From assembly GCA_019448385.1 (NCBI GenBank), contig JAGTXO010000025.1, positions 248,001 to 312,000 of the forward strand: a stretch of DNA of 64,000 bases, read 5' to 3'. The first letter of the stretch is position 1. Every line of letters begins with the position of its first letter. Below, in pieces: positions 1 through 10,000 of this stretch. The notes under the pieces were generated by a model that saw only the letters and a list, made by a program, of their open reading frames with translations, searched no databases and had not been told where the DNA came from. The stretch comes from Diacronema lutheri. Taxonomy: Eukaryota > Haptophyta > Pavlovophyceae > Pavlovales > Pavlovaceae. The position numbers and the translations under genes are program-made.

Positions 1-2091
1 GCGACAAGCCCGGCCGCGTACGACGGCCCGCACGTCCGCTCCGAGGCACCGCTCAACCGCGCGGCCTACTGGCACGCGGTCTGGTGCGTGCACGGCGCGC
101 TGCGTGTCGCGCAGTACGTCGCGCTCAGCTGTGCGTCGCTGCTCGGCCTCGGCAGGTGGTGGCGGTCGGTGCGCGCGCTGCTGCGTTTGCACTGGCGCGT
201 CCTCGCCGCGTGGCTGCTCGCCAACTGCGCCCTCGAGGCGCACGCGTTCTCGAGGGACATTCAGACGACGCACGATTGTCGCTCGACGCACGACGGGACG
301 AGATGCTGGGGGCCGTGGGTCGCGTGCGCGCTCTTTGTCGTCGAGTGTGCGATTGCGTGCGCGATGCTCATGCCGGGATCCAGGCGCACAGCGCGCGCGG
401 CAATTGCGCGCGCGCTCGTGCGGGCGCAGCGGCGACCGCCCGCACGCGACGGCCGCCGTGTGGCGCCCGCGTCGCGGGCCGCGTGGCTCGCGTCCGCGCA
501 GCCGATCGCCGCCGATGTGCGGTCCGCAAGCTCGTGCACCGCACGCAGCTCGTGCGACGCGTCGAGCGCGCGCCGCGCGTCGTCCTTGCCCGATTTGTCG
601 GCGAGCCGTGACGCCGCCCTTCCGCCGCGCGCCGAGCCGCTGCCTGATGCGTTCCTCGCGGCGCTGCTCGGCTTTGGCAGCGGTCAGATCGCCACTGTCG
701 AGACGGTCGTGAGCGAGGCCGCGCGACTCTTCTTGCCCGAGCCACTTGACGAGGCAACTCTCGCCGAGCTGCACCTGCCGAGCAGAGCGCCCGAGCAGCA
801 CGCCTCGCCGCGCGGAGGCTCGGTTGGCGAGGGTGTGCCGAGCCCGCTCGAGCGCGCGAGCTCGATCGATCGCGTCGTGCGCTCGCGCAACTCGTCCGCC
901 GACAACGCGGCGCAGGGCAATTGGAGCACTCTCTCGCTCCGCGGTGCAGGAGGCGGCGCGCGGCGCGTCTCAACGGACATGGCGACGCTTCGGCTTGCGC
1001 GGCCAGCGGGGTGCGGCGGCCTGACGTGCGCGCAGCTGCGGCGCGCGCTGCCGGCGTCGAGCGGCGCAGGCCTGGTTGTGAACGGCAGCATGCGCATGCG
1101 CAGCAGGGGCGGCCGCCTCTCGCGCGTCGGCGGCCCCGAGCAAGGCGCGAGCCGCACTGCGTTGGTCGCGAGCGGCGAAGGCGCGAGCGTGCGCTCCTGC
1201 AGAGGTCCAAATAATGCGGCCGCGGCGGCCGCGGCGGTGGGCGGTGGCACCCTCGGCTCGCGCCTTCCGGAGCCGGGCAGCGCGCCGAGCAGCGGCACAC
1301 TGACCTCGCGCTTCGCGCGCGGGCGCAACAGCGGCTTCTGCTCTTGCGGTGCAGTGCCGCTCAACCCGGCCGCAACGAGCGCCACGGGCAGCGCCTCGTC
1401 GCGCGTCTCGAAGAGCTGCCGGCGGCGGAGCAATTCGACAGCGTCTGGGACCGTGCTTCCCTTCGCGCTCACGTCCGATGCCGGTTCCGCCGCCGCGCCC
1501 GAGCGCTCGGACGGCGTGCGCTCGTGCGACGCGTACATCGTGCACTCGCCCCTCGACGACCCGCGCGCGCGCGCCGATGCGCTGCGCGTGTGGGCGCACC
1601 AGTTCAGTGAGCGGCACGGCCGCGTGCCAAGCGTGTGGTTGGATGCGCTGAGCGCGGACGCGTCGCTTCTCCCCTGCGAGTTGCTCGCGCACAGCGCGGC
1701 GTACATCGGGTGGAGCCGGCGGCTCGTGCTGCTCGTCGGCCCCAACTTGACCAACGACCTCAAGGCCGTGGCCGAGATCTACACGTGGATTGCGATGGGC
1801 GGGCTCGCGGCGGACATTGACATCGCGCTCGCCGTCGCTACGCCGAGCGAGCGGCGCTCGACGGCCGCGGCCTTCGACACGTTCCACGTGATGCACGCGC
1901 GGTGCGATGCAGGCGCCATGCGCTCGGCGCTTGCGCTCGCCGTCGAGCTCGCGACGGTCGGCAGCGTCAACCGCGTGGTGCGCGAGCTCACGTCCGCCGT
2001 CAGCAGCGCGGCGGCCGTGCCGGCCGCGCTGGATGACCCGCACGCCGTGAGTCGGATCGTGCCAGCCCCGCCAGGGCACGCGGCGTGCTAG
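1..2091 (+). CDS. Membrane protein with TIR-like C-terminal domain (5' end outside window)
   Basis: The frame is open from base 1 to the stop at 2089-2091, so the true start lies upstream. Two hydrophobic stretches near the beginning (around 91-250 and 310-375) look like membrane helices. A long low-complexity Ser/Ala/Arg-rich linker follows. The last third begins DAYIVHSPLDD and contains VWLDALSAD, ELLAHSAAYIGWSRRLVLLVG and EIYTWIAMGG. This order (acidic strand, WLD, LxxS, LVLxGP, E-x-F/Y-x-W) is that of TIR-like domains in large membrane proteins of algae and oomycetes, where the motif is often WLDKxCID. Here the Cys position is changed. The architecture is visible; the function is not known. 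Its stop is 15 bp from the stop of the convergent MenB gene. Confidence 0.6.
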   Translation, partial: ATSPAAYDGPHVRSEAPLNRAAYWHAVWCVHGALRVAQYVALSCASLLGLGRWWRSVRALLRLHWRVLAAWLLANCALEAHAFSRDIQTTHDCRSTHDGTRCWGPWVACALFVVECAIACAMLMPGSRRTARAAIARALVRAQRRPPARDGRRVAPASRAAWLASAQPIAADVRSASSCTARSSCDASSARRASSLPDLSASRDAALPPRAEPLPDAFLAALLGFGSGQIATVETVVSEAARLFLPEPLDEATLAELHLPSRAPEQHASPRGGSVGEGVPSPLERASSIDRVVRSRNSSADNAAQGNWSTLSLRGAGGGARRVSTDMATLRLARPAGCGGLTCAQLRRALPASSGAGLVVNGSMRMRSRGGRLSRVGGPEQGASRTALVASGEGASVRSCRGPNNAAAAAAAVGGGTLGSRLPEPGSAPSSGTLTSRFARGRNSGFCSCGAVPLNPAATSATGSASSRVSKSCRRRSNSTASGTVLPFALTSDAGSAAAPERSDGVRSCDAYIVHSPLDDPRARADALRVWAHQFSERHGRVPSVWLDALSADASLLPCELLAHSAAYIGWSRRLVLLVGPNLTNDLKAVAEIYTWIAMGGLAADIDIALAVATPSERRSTAAAFDTFHVMHARCDAGAMRSALALAVELATVGSVNRVVRELTSAVSSAAAVPAALDDPHAVSRIVPAPPGHAAC

Positions 2092-2106
2092 CTGCGGAAG
2101 TGTGCC

Positions 2107-3018
2107 CTAGAGCCTGGCCGACGGCATCGCGCGAAACTGCGGCTCGCGCTTCTGCAAAAAGGCGGCCGCGCCCTCCTTGCCCTCGTCCGAATGGTAGAAG
2201 AGCCTCGTCGCCGCGCCGCCTAGCTCCTGCAGCCCAGCGGCGCCGTCCTCATCCGCGTTGAGCGCCGCTTTCAAAAATTGGAGCGCCGTCGGGCTGTGCT
2301 GCACGATGCGTCGGCACCAGCGGAGCGTCTCGAGCTCGAGCTCGGCGGTGGGCACGACCGCGTTGACCAGGCCCATCGCCAGCGCGTCCGCCGCCGGCAC
2401 AAAGTTGCACAAGAACCACAGCTCGCGCGCCTTCTTTTGGCCAACAAGCCGCGCCATCCGCGACGAGCCGTAGCCCGCGTCGAAGCTGCCGACGCGGGGG
2501 CCGGTCTGGCCAAAGACGGCGTTGTCGGCGGCAATCGTGAGGTCGGCAATCATGTGCAGGATGTGCCCGCCGCCGATCGCGTAGCCCGCGACCATCGCGA
2601 TGATGGGCTTTGGGCAGCGTCTCATCTGCGTCTGCAAGTCGAGCACGTGCAGCCGCGGCGTCGGCTCGGCGCCGTCCGCATACCCGCCGCTGCCGCGGTG
2701 GCGCTGGTCGCCGCCGGTGCAGAAGGCCTCGTCACCCAGCCCGGTGAGGATGATCACACCCACCTGCGTGTTGTTCCGAGCCGAGTGCAGCGACTCACTC
2801 AGCTCGAGGACCGTCTGCGGGCGAAACGCGTTCAGCACCTCTGGCCGGCAGATCGTGAGCTTGGCGATGCCCTCGGCGGAGAGGTGAAGTGTCGTATCGA
2901 TATACTTGATTGGCGTCGCGTCCACCCACGTCGTCGGGGCGCGCGACACGAGGTGGAAGCCGTCGGACGAGGTGCGCGGCCCGTGCTGCAATACGCGACG
3001 TGGCGACGCATCCGCCAT
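2107..3018 (-). CDS. menB: 1,4-dihydroxy-2-naphthoyl-CoA synthase (MenB, crotonase family)
   Basis: MenB closes the second ring of the naphthoquinone nucleus, making 1,4-dihydroxy-2-naphthoyl-CoA in the phylloquinone/menaquinone pathway. The crotonase fold is clear: [12 protein letters not shown], the oxyanion segment [33 protein letters not shown] and [17 protein letters not shown], which is the MenB signature, then the trailing helix [12 protein letters not shown] chose the ATG at 3018 (303 aa), because upstream methionines run into the divergent neighbour. No signal or transit peptide is visible, but the protein ends SARL*. ARL is an accepted peroxisomal PTS1 variant, and plant MenB is peroxisomal, so peroxisomal location is inferred. 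The ATG is 37 bp from the ATG of the divergent MMTAG2-like gene. Confidence 0.92.
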   Translation of the reverse strand: MADASPRRVLQHGPRTSSDGFHLVSRAPTTWVDATPIKYIDTTLHLSAEGIAKLTICRPEVLNAFRPQTVLELSESLHSARNNTQVGVIILTGLGDEAFCTGGDQRHRGSGGYADGAEPTPRLHVLDLQTQMRRCPKPIIAMVAGYAIGGGHILHMIADLTIAADNAVFGQTGPRVGSFDAGYGSSRMARLVGQKKARELWFLCNFVPAADALAMGLVNAVVPTAELELETLRWCRRIVQHSPTALQFLKAALNADEDGAAGLQELGGAATRLFYHSDEGKEGAAAFLQKREPQFRAMPSARL

Positions 3019-3055
3019 CCTGGTCGAGCCAGGAGCCAGCTCGAGTCGCGGGCGC

Positions 3056-3868
3056 ATGTACGACGGGCCGCCGCGCGGCGGCACGCGCGGCGGCGCGGAC
3101 CAATTCAAATGGGAGGACGTGAAGAACGACAAGTATCGCGAGTGCTACCTCGGCCACTCGGTGAAGGCGCCGACGGGCCGCTGGCAGCAGGGGCGATCGC
3201 TTGACTGGTACGCGAAGTCGGGCTCCACGCTTGGGCTTGACGAGGACCTGCAGGCGCTGCGGCGCGAGCGCGACGAGGTGAAGAGGCAGGAGCAGGAGAT
3301 GATGCGCCAGGCGCTCGGCCTTGCGCCCGTTGACACCGAGCGCGAGGGTCTCGCGCCTGGCGAAGCGCGCGAGCTGCTGCGCAGCGCGGGCGCGGCGGGC
3401 TCGGGCCAACATGTCGCGGACGGGCTCGGCTTTGGCGGCGCGGGCACGGCGCGCGGAGCGCCGGCACGCGACGCGCACGGCGGTGTTCGCTTTGAGCCGG
3501 GCGAGCGCACCCTCGCCGACGTGTGGCGGACGCGCGAGGCCGCGCCGCCTGCCGACGCGTCCGCGCCGTCGATGCCGGGCGCGCGGATGGCTTGCGCGGA
3601 GCGCGCGGAGCGCGCGCGCAGCCCCGGCAGCAGCTCTTCTTCCTCGTCCTCATCGGAGGGCGGCAGCGCATCATCGGACGAGCGCGGCGCGCGCAAGCGC
3701 AAGCTGCGCGCCGCCGATGACGACCGGGCGGGCAAGCGGGCGAGCACGCGTGGCAAGGACGGCAAAAAGCGCACGTCCGACAAGGAGCGGAAGAAGCGCA
3801 AAAAGGAGACGCGCTCGCGTGGCAAGCACAAGTCAAAAAAGCGCAGGCACAGGCGCGACGCGGACTGA
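3056..3868 (+). CDS. MMTAG2/C1orf35-like protein
   Basis: The start [32 protein letters not shown] and [17 protein letters not shown] match the conserved N-terminus of the MMTAG2 (multiple myeloma tumour-associated protein 2) family, whose role is poorly known and probably nuclear. The family motif begins at the very start, so the ATG at 3056 is firm. Past residue 60 there is a short helix ([19 protein letters not shown]), a disordered middle, a poly-Ser stretch and a strongly basic Lys/Arg tail from about residue 215, which would suit nuclear localisation or RNA contact. The length is 270 aa. It shares a 37-bp divergent promoter region with the MenB gene. Confidence 0.85.
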   Translation: MYDGPPRGGTRGGADQFKWEDVKNDKYRECYLGHSVKAPTGRWQQGRSLDWYAKSGSTLGLDEDLQALRRERDEVKRQEQEMMRQALGLAPVDTEREGLAPGEARELLRSAGAAGSGQHVADGLGFGGAGTARGAPARDAHGGVRFEPGERTLADVWRTREAAPPADASAPSMPGARMACAERAERARSPGSSSSSSSSSEGGSASSDERGARKRKLRAADDDRAGKRASTRGKDGKKRTSDKERKKRKKETRSRGKHKSKKRRHRRDAD

Positions 3869-4000
3869 TGACTCTCGAGCCCGTGAGGGTTGGGCACACG
3901 CCGAGTCGCCGACCCGTGCAGCCGTGCTTCTGCACGGTTTTAAATTAGTTTCACTCACGTCCACCGCAATGGCGGCTAGGTGAGAAATCGCGGTCGGAGC

Positions 4001-7000
4001 ATGTCGACGCCGCTCTTGCGCGAGGCCGATGCTCGCGCGGGCTCGCGCTCGAGCCTCGGCTCCGTCAGGCTGGTACGCTGCGCGTCGCGTTGGCCGCACG
4101 CACGCGCACTCGCGCGCATGACGGCGCTCACGCGGCAGCGAGCGCGTGTGGCCCGCGCGCATCGCGCCGCGCGTATGCGCGCACGGCCAGGCGCCGGAAC
4201 TCCCGCGCGCGGCCTTCTCGAACAACGCGGCGCTGAACGGTCCGATCAACAGGCAAGTGACCAACCGCACCTCGACCGCCAAGTACACCGTATGGAACTT
4301 CGTGCCGAAGAACCTGTTTGAGCAGTTTCGCCGCCTGGCCAACGTGTACTTTCTCCTCGTTGGCCTCATCCAGGCGACGACGCACCTCTCGCCCACCGGC
4401 CGATGGAACACGCTAGGCCCGCTGCTCGTGGTGATGGCCATCAATGCCGTGCGTGAGGTGCTCGAGGACCTCGCGCGGCACGCGCACGACCGGAAAGACA
4501 ATGCGCGGCGGACGCGTGTGCACGGCGAGCGCGCCGAGCTCGTGCCGACGCCATGGGCGCGCGTGCGCGTCGGCGACATCGTGGCCGTCGACGAGGGCGA
4601 GGAGTTCCCAGCAGATTGCATCTTGCTCACCGCCGAGCCAGTCGCCAGCCGCGCGTGCGCGGTGGGCGTGGCCGAGGGCACGGGCGCAGCCCACGGCACG
4701 GGTGGGGGGCACCTGGCTGCGCAATACTGCTTTGTCGAGACGGCCAACCTCGACGGCGAGTCGGCGCTCAAGCTGCGCTCCGCCGCGCTGATCAGCGACG
4801 ACTCGGTCGCTGCCGTCGCGTCTGCCAAAGCCGCGCCTTCCGCGTCCGCCGCCGCGCCGGTGCGCGCGCCGCCGCCCGCCGCCTCGCCCTCCGCCTCGCC
4901 CGCAGCGCAGCCGGTGCGGCACCTCCTCCTCGACGAGCTGCACACCGCACGCGTGCGCGTCGACTACGAGGCGGCATCGTCGGCGCTCTACTCGTTCACA
5001 GGCTCGATCGTGCCGTGCGACGAAGCCGGCGCGCCGTGCGCCGACGTGCCGCGCCAGCCCATCCACGCGGCGCACTTGTTGCTGCGCGGCACGACGCTGC
5101 GCAACTGCGCGCGCGCGCACGCGCTCGTCGTGTACACGGGCGCGGACCTGCGCTCGGTACGCAATTCGCTCATCACGCCGTCGAAGCGCTCCAACGTGGA
5201 GGAGCGCATCGACCAGTCCGTCCTCCTCGTCTTTGGCTGCCTCGTGTGTATGTGCGTCCTTTCATGGGTTCTCGCTTTCATCCGTACCACGCTCCAGCCG
5301 GGCCACTGGTACTTGAGCGACGATCCGGACGCGGACGAGACGCCCGAGCTGTCGCTGCTCGTCTCGTTCTTTGTGCTGTACAACAATCTCGTGCCCATCT
5401 CGCTGTATGTGACCGTCGAGGCGATCAAGCTCGCGATGAGCGTGTTCGTCGACGCGGACCTTGGCATGTTCTCAGCGGAGCATGGCGCGCACGCGACCTC
5501 ACGCACGTCCAACCTGCACGAGGACCTCGGGCAGATCGGGTACGTCTTCACGGACAAGACGGGCACGCTCACGATGAATCGCATGGCCTTCGCGCGCTGC
5601 TCGATTGACGGCACCGTCTACGGCTCGGCGGCCAACACGGACGGCGGCGCGCCGACGGGCGGCGGGGGCGCGGGCGCGGGCGCCGACGAGCGCGCCGACG
5701 TGCTCGCAAGGCCGCTGGCGCGCCAGCGCTCGTCGCCGCTCGCGCGCGCGTCGTCGCCCGGCCTCATGCCCGCCTCGCCGATCGCGTGCGCGCGGCACCC
5801 GTCGCCGCTCGCGCTGCACGCCCACCTCCGCGCCGCGACGGAGCTGGGCGCGGACGCGGAGGGCGTGGGCCTGTTGCGGCCACACGGGGTGCGCGCAAGC
5901 GACGCGCTTCGCAGCATGCGGCACTCGACGGGCAGTTGGGCGTCGCGCTACGTCTTCGATCCGAACGATCGTTCCGAGCCTTTCGCAATGGCGGCGGGTT
6001 CCTTTGACCCGACCGCGCTGTGCATCGATCACTCGCACGGCGGCGAGCGCGCGCGCCGCATTGAGGAGTTCATGCTCGTCGCGACGACGTGCCATTCGAT
6101 GCTGCCCGGCCGCACCGCCGGCGCAGACGACGCGCATGCCGTGGCGCGCGGCGCGCGCGCGAGCTGCCGCTCGACTGGCTCGACCATCTCTGCGTCGGGG
6201 CTGTGGGGCGCGGAGCTCAACTTTAAAACGGCGTCGCCTGATGAGGGCGCGCTGCTCGCCGGCGCGGCGCGGAGCGGCTGGGTCTGCATCGAGCGCACCA
6301 TTGACACGCTGAGCGTGCGCGTGCACGGCACACTGCGCCGTTACGCTCTGCTTGCGACCAACGAGTTCTCGCCGAGTCGCAAGCGCATGAGTGTGCTGCT
6401 GCGCGAGCTGCCAGCCGCGGCGGACAAGTCCGGGGCGGACAAGTCCGGGGCGGACGGGGGCGGGGCGGACGAGGGCGACGCGCGCGGCAGCGGCGGCTTT
6501 GCCGGCGATGAGGCCGAGGTCGGAGAGGGCGCGCCGCGCTACTTTGTCTGCTGCAAGGGCGCGGATGACGCGATGCTTGAGACCGTGCTTGAAACGGTCG
6601 GCACGCCCGAGCACGGCGCCGATCGCGCGTCGCGCGGCGGAGCCGGCGCGAGCGGCGCGAGCGCAGCTTCGGCATGCAGCGCGGACGACGGCGACGGCGG
6701 CGGCGGCGTCGATGCCGACGGCGAAGGCGCGCGCGCGCAGACGCCGCCTCTGGGGCGCGCGGGCGCCGCCGGCGCGCACCCACGCGTCCCCTCGCCGATG
6801 CGCTCGGACCGGGCGCGCGCGGCGCACGCGAGCACGCTCGAGCACTTGCGCGCCTTCGCGACGGCGGGGTTGCGCACACTTGTGCTCGCCGTGCGCGAGC
6901 TCGATGCGAGCTCGGCCGAGCGCTGGCTGGGCGAGTACCGCGAGGCGGCGGTCGCGAGCGAGCGGCGTGACGAGCGGCTCGCCGAGGCCGCCGCGCGGCT

Positions 7001-10000
7001 CGAGGTGCGCATGCGGCTGGTTGGCGTGAGTGCAATCGAGGACCGGCTGCAGCCGGGCGTGCCCGAGACGATTGACGCACTCCGCTCGGCCGGCGTGCGC
7101 GTGTGGATGCTGACGGGCGACAAGATGGAGACGGCGATCAACATTGCGACAGCTGCGCGCCTGCTCTCACCGCAGCAGCAGATTCTGACGCTCGGCGCGC
7201 CGGAGAAGCGTCTCGGCGGGCGCAGCGATGGCGGCGGTGGCGGCGGCGGTGGCGGTGGCGGCGTCACTGCAGCGGATGGCGACGGCGGCCGTCGGTCGCA
7301 TGCGACCGCGCGGATCAGGGCGCGCCTGCACGAGCTGGAGGAGGAGGAGGGGCGGGGCCTGCTGAGGCTCGCGGCGGGCAGCGCGCTCATCATCGACTCG
7401 CGCGCGCTCGCCGCGGTCTGCGGCTTGGAGGAGTTGGAGCGGCAGCTCGTCCGGCTCTCGCGCCGCTGCTCCGCCGTGCTCGTCTGCCGTGTCTCGCCGC
7501 TGCTCAAGGCGCTCGCCATTCGCCTCATCAAGGCGCACGTCACGCCGCCTCCTCTCACGCTCGCGATCGGCGACGGCGCCAACGACGTGCCGATGATCCA
7601 GGAGGCGGATATTGGAGTGGGGATCCACGGCGTTGAGGGCACGCAGGCGAGGCGCGCGTCGGACTATTCGGTCGGCCAATTCCGCTTCCTCGCGCGGCTA
7701 CTGCTCGTGCACGGCCGTTACAACTACCGTCGCGTGTGCGTCACCTTCCTCTACTCCTTCTACAAGAACATCACGATGGTCCTCACGCTCTTCCTCTTTG
7801 GCGCAGACTGCGGCTTCTCCGCGGCATCCCTCTACGACGGCTGGATGATGGCCGTCTTCAACGTCTTCTTCACTGCGCTGCCCATCATCGCGTACGGAGC
7901 GCTCGAGCAGGACGTCAGCCCTCCGCTTCTCCTCGCCTTCCCGCGGCTGTACGGCGTCGCGCAGCCGGGCTCGGAGCTGAACGCGGCCGTGGTCCTCCTC
8001 TGGTTGTGCAACGCTGCGCTGCACGCGTGCGTCGTCTACTGGGGCGGTTCGCTCATCTTTGGCGGAGGTTTGGCGGACCCGCTCGCACTCGACGGGCACG
8101 TGCGCGGCACGGCGATCAACGGGCTGCTCGTCGCGACGGTCTCGCTCAAGCTGGCGATGCACACGACGCACTGGACGGCGCTCAACGCCGCGTGCGCCCT
8201 GGGCTCTGCGCTGCTCTGGTTTGCCTTCGTGAGCGCGTACTCAGCCGCGGGAGGTGCCCTTGGCCTCGTGCGCTTTGCCCACGTCGGCGCGGCGGTGCTC
8301 CAGCAGCCGTCCTTTTGGCTCGCGCTCATCCTCGTGCCCACCGCCGCGCTCGGCACCGACTTTGCTCTCAGCGCCTTCGCTGCCGCCTTCCACCCCTCCG
8401 CGCGGCGCGTACTGATCGAGCTCGACCGTGGCGTCGCGCACACGCACGACCGGCGCGCAGGCCAGCCGGGCCGCCCGCCGGCGGCCGCAGCGCGGAGGGC
8501 GAGCGTCGCCGGCCTGCTCGGCAAGCGCGCGCGCGCGAGCTCGTTTGGTGCCGCCTGCGCGCACCTGGACGCCGCCGACGGCGCGCCCATCAGCACCGCC
8601 GCGCTCTCGCGCGCGCGGCAGAGCAGCGGCGGCGTGGCGCGCGCGCCACCCCTCCTGCTCTCGACCTGCTCACGCACGTCGAGCCTCGCGCCGCCGATCT
8701 CGCGCTCCAGGTCCGTCGAGAGCGGCGCTGCGCTGCAGCATGGCGGCGCTGCGCTGCAGCATGGCGGCGCGAGCGCGGTTGAGCCCATCGGAGGGGACGC
8801 GCGCGGCGTTCTGTGGCCGGCCGCGCGAGGGGACGACGCACTGGGCAGCCTGCGCGCACTCGCGGCGATCGGCGCGCTCGGCGCGGCGGGCGAGGCGGCC
8901 GACGACGCGTCGCTCGTGGAGGTGGAGAGCCTCGGCGCTGCGCTCGCCGCCTCGTCGGCCGCCGCCACCGCGGCGCCCCCGGCTGCGGCAGCGGCCGCGG
9001 CGGACAACGACGAGGGCTTGGGCTCGGGGCGCTTTCGGCACCTCGAGCAACGGCGCGCGCAGGTGGCTTTCGAGGAGTCGATGGAGGCGATGCTGAGCGA
9101 CCAGGCGCAGGCCGAGTGGCGCGGCAGGAGACGCGTCGGCGGGGCGCGCGCGCGCGCACGGCACGAGCGCGCACGTCACGCGGAGCGGCACTGGATTGCC
9201 TGCTTGTACGCGCGCGCGCGCGACGCGGCCGCGTGGCTGCGCGCGCCGACGTGCACGGGCGAAAACGAGGGCGATGGCATTCGCGCAGATCCGCGCATCC
9301 ATTCGCTCTGGCTCACCTTCGAGTTGACGGACCTCGAAAGAGCATACATGCGCGCCTTCACCGCGCGGAACGTGCGGCTGTGCGCCTGCGTGATCGTTGC
9401 GACCATCGCCGTGCTGCTGCTGCATCTGTGCGTCGCGCTCGCACGGGTTGTGCACGCGGAGGGCGCCAAGCCGTCGACCGCCGCCGCCGCCGCCGCCGCT
9501 GCCTCTGCCGCCTCCGCCGCCGCCGCCTCCGCCTACTCGGCCCTCACATCCGTCGAGTCGCTCCCAACGGCGCAGGCCGCGCTGCTCAACGGCACCCGCT
9601 CGCAGGGCTTCACGGTCGTCGGCTCGGCGTTCGCGATGGCGGCGCTCGTCGCGTACCTGGGCGCGGTGCTCGGCAGCGCGCGCGCGCGGCGCCATTTCGA
9701 GGCGCTCAACGTCTCGCTCTTCTCGCTCGGTGGCTTTGGCACGCTGCTCGCCGTGCGCGACGCGCGCGCGCTCGTGATGCTCGTCTTCCCCGTCGTGATG
9801 CACGTGGCGGTGCCCGCGCGCTGGTGCGTCCTGTGGCCGTCGACGGTCGCGCACCACGTGGCGTTCGTCGCGCTCGAGGCGGCCGACTTTGGCGGCGCCG
9901 ACGGCCTGCTCTCCTTCTTCTGGCTCCTCACTTTCCTCGCGACGAGCCTCGTGTCGCGATCGGTCGAGCGGCGCGAGCGGCGCGACTTTGCGTTGCAGCA

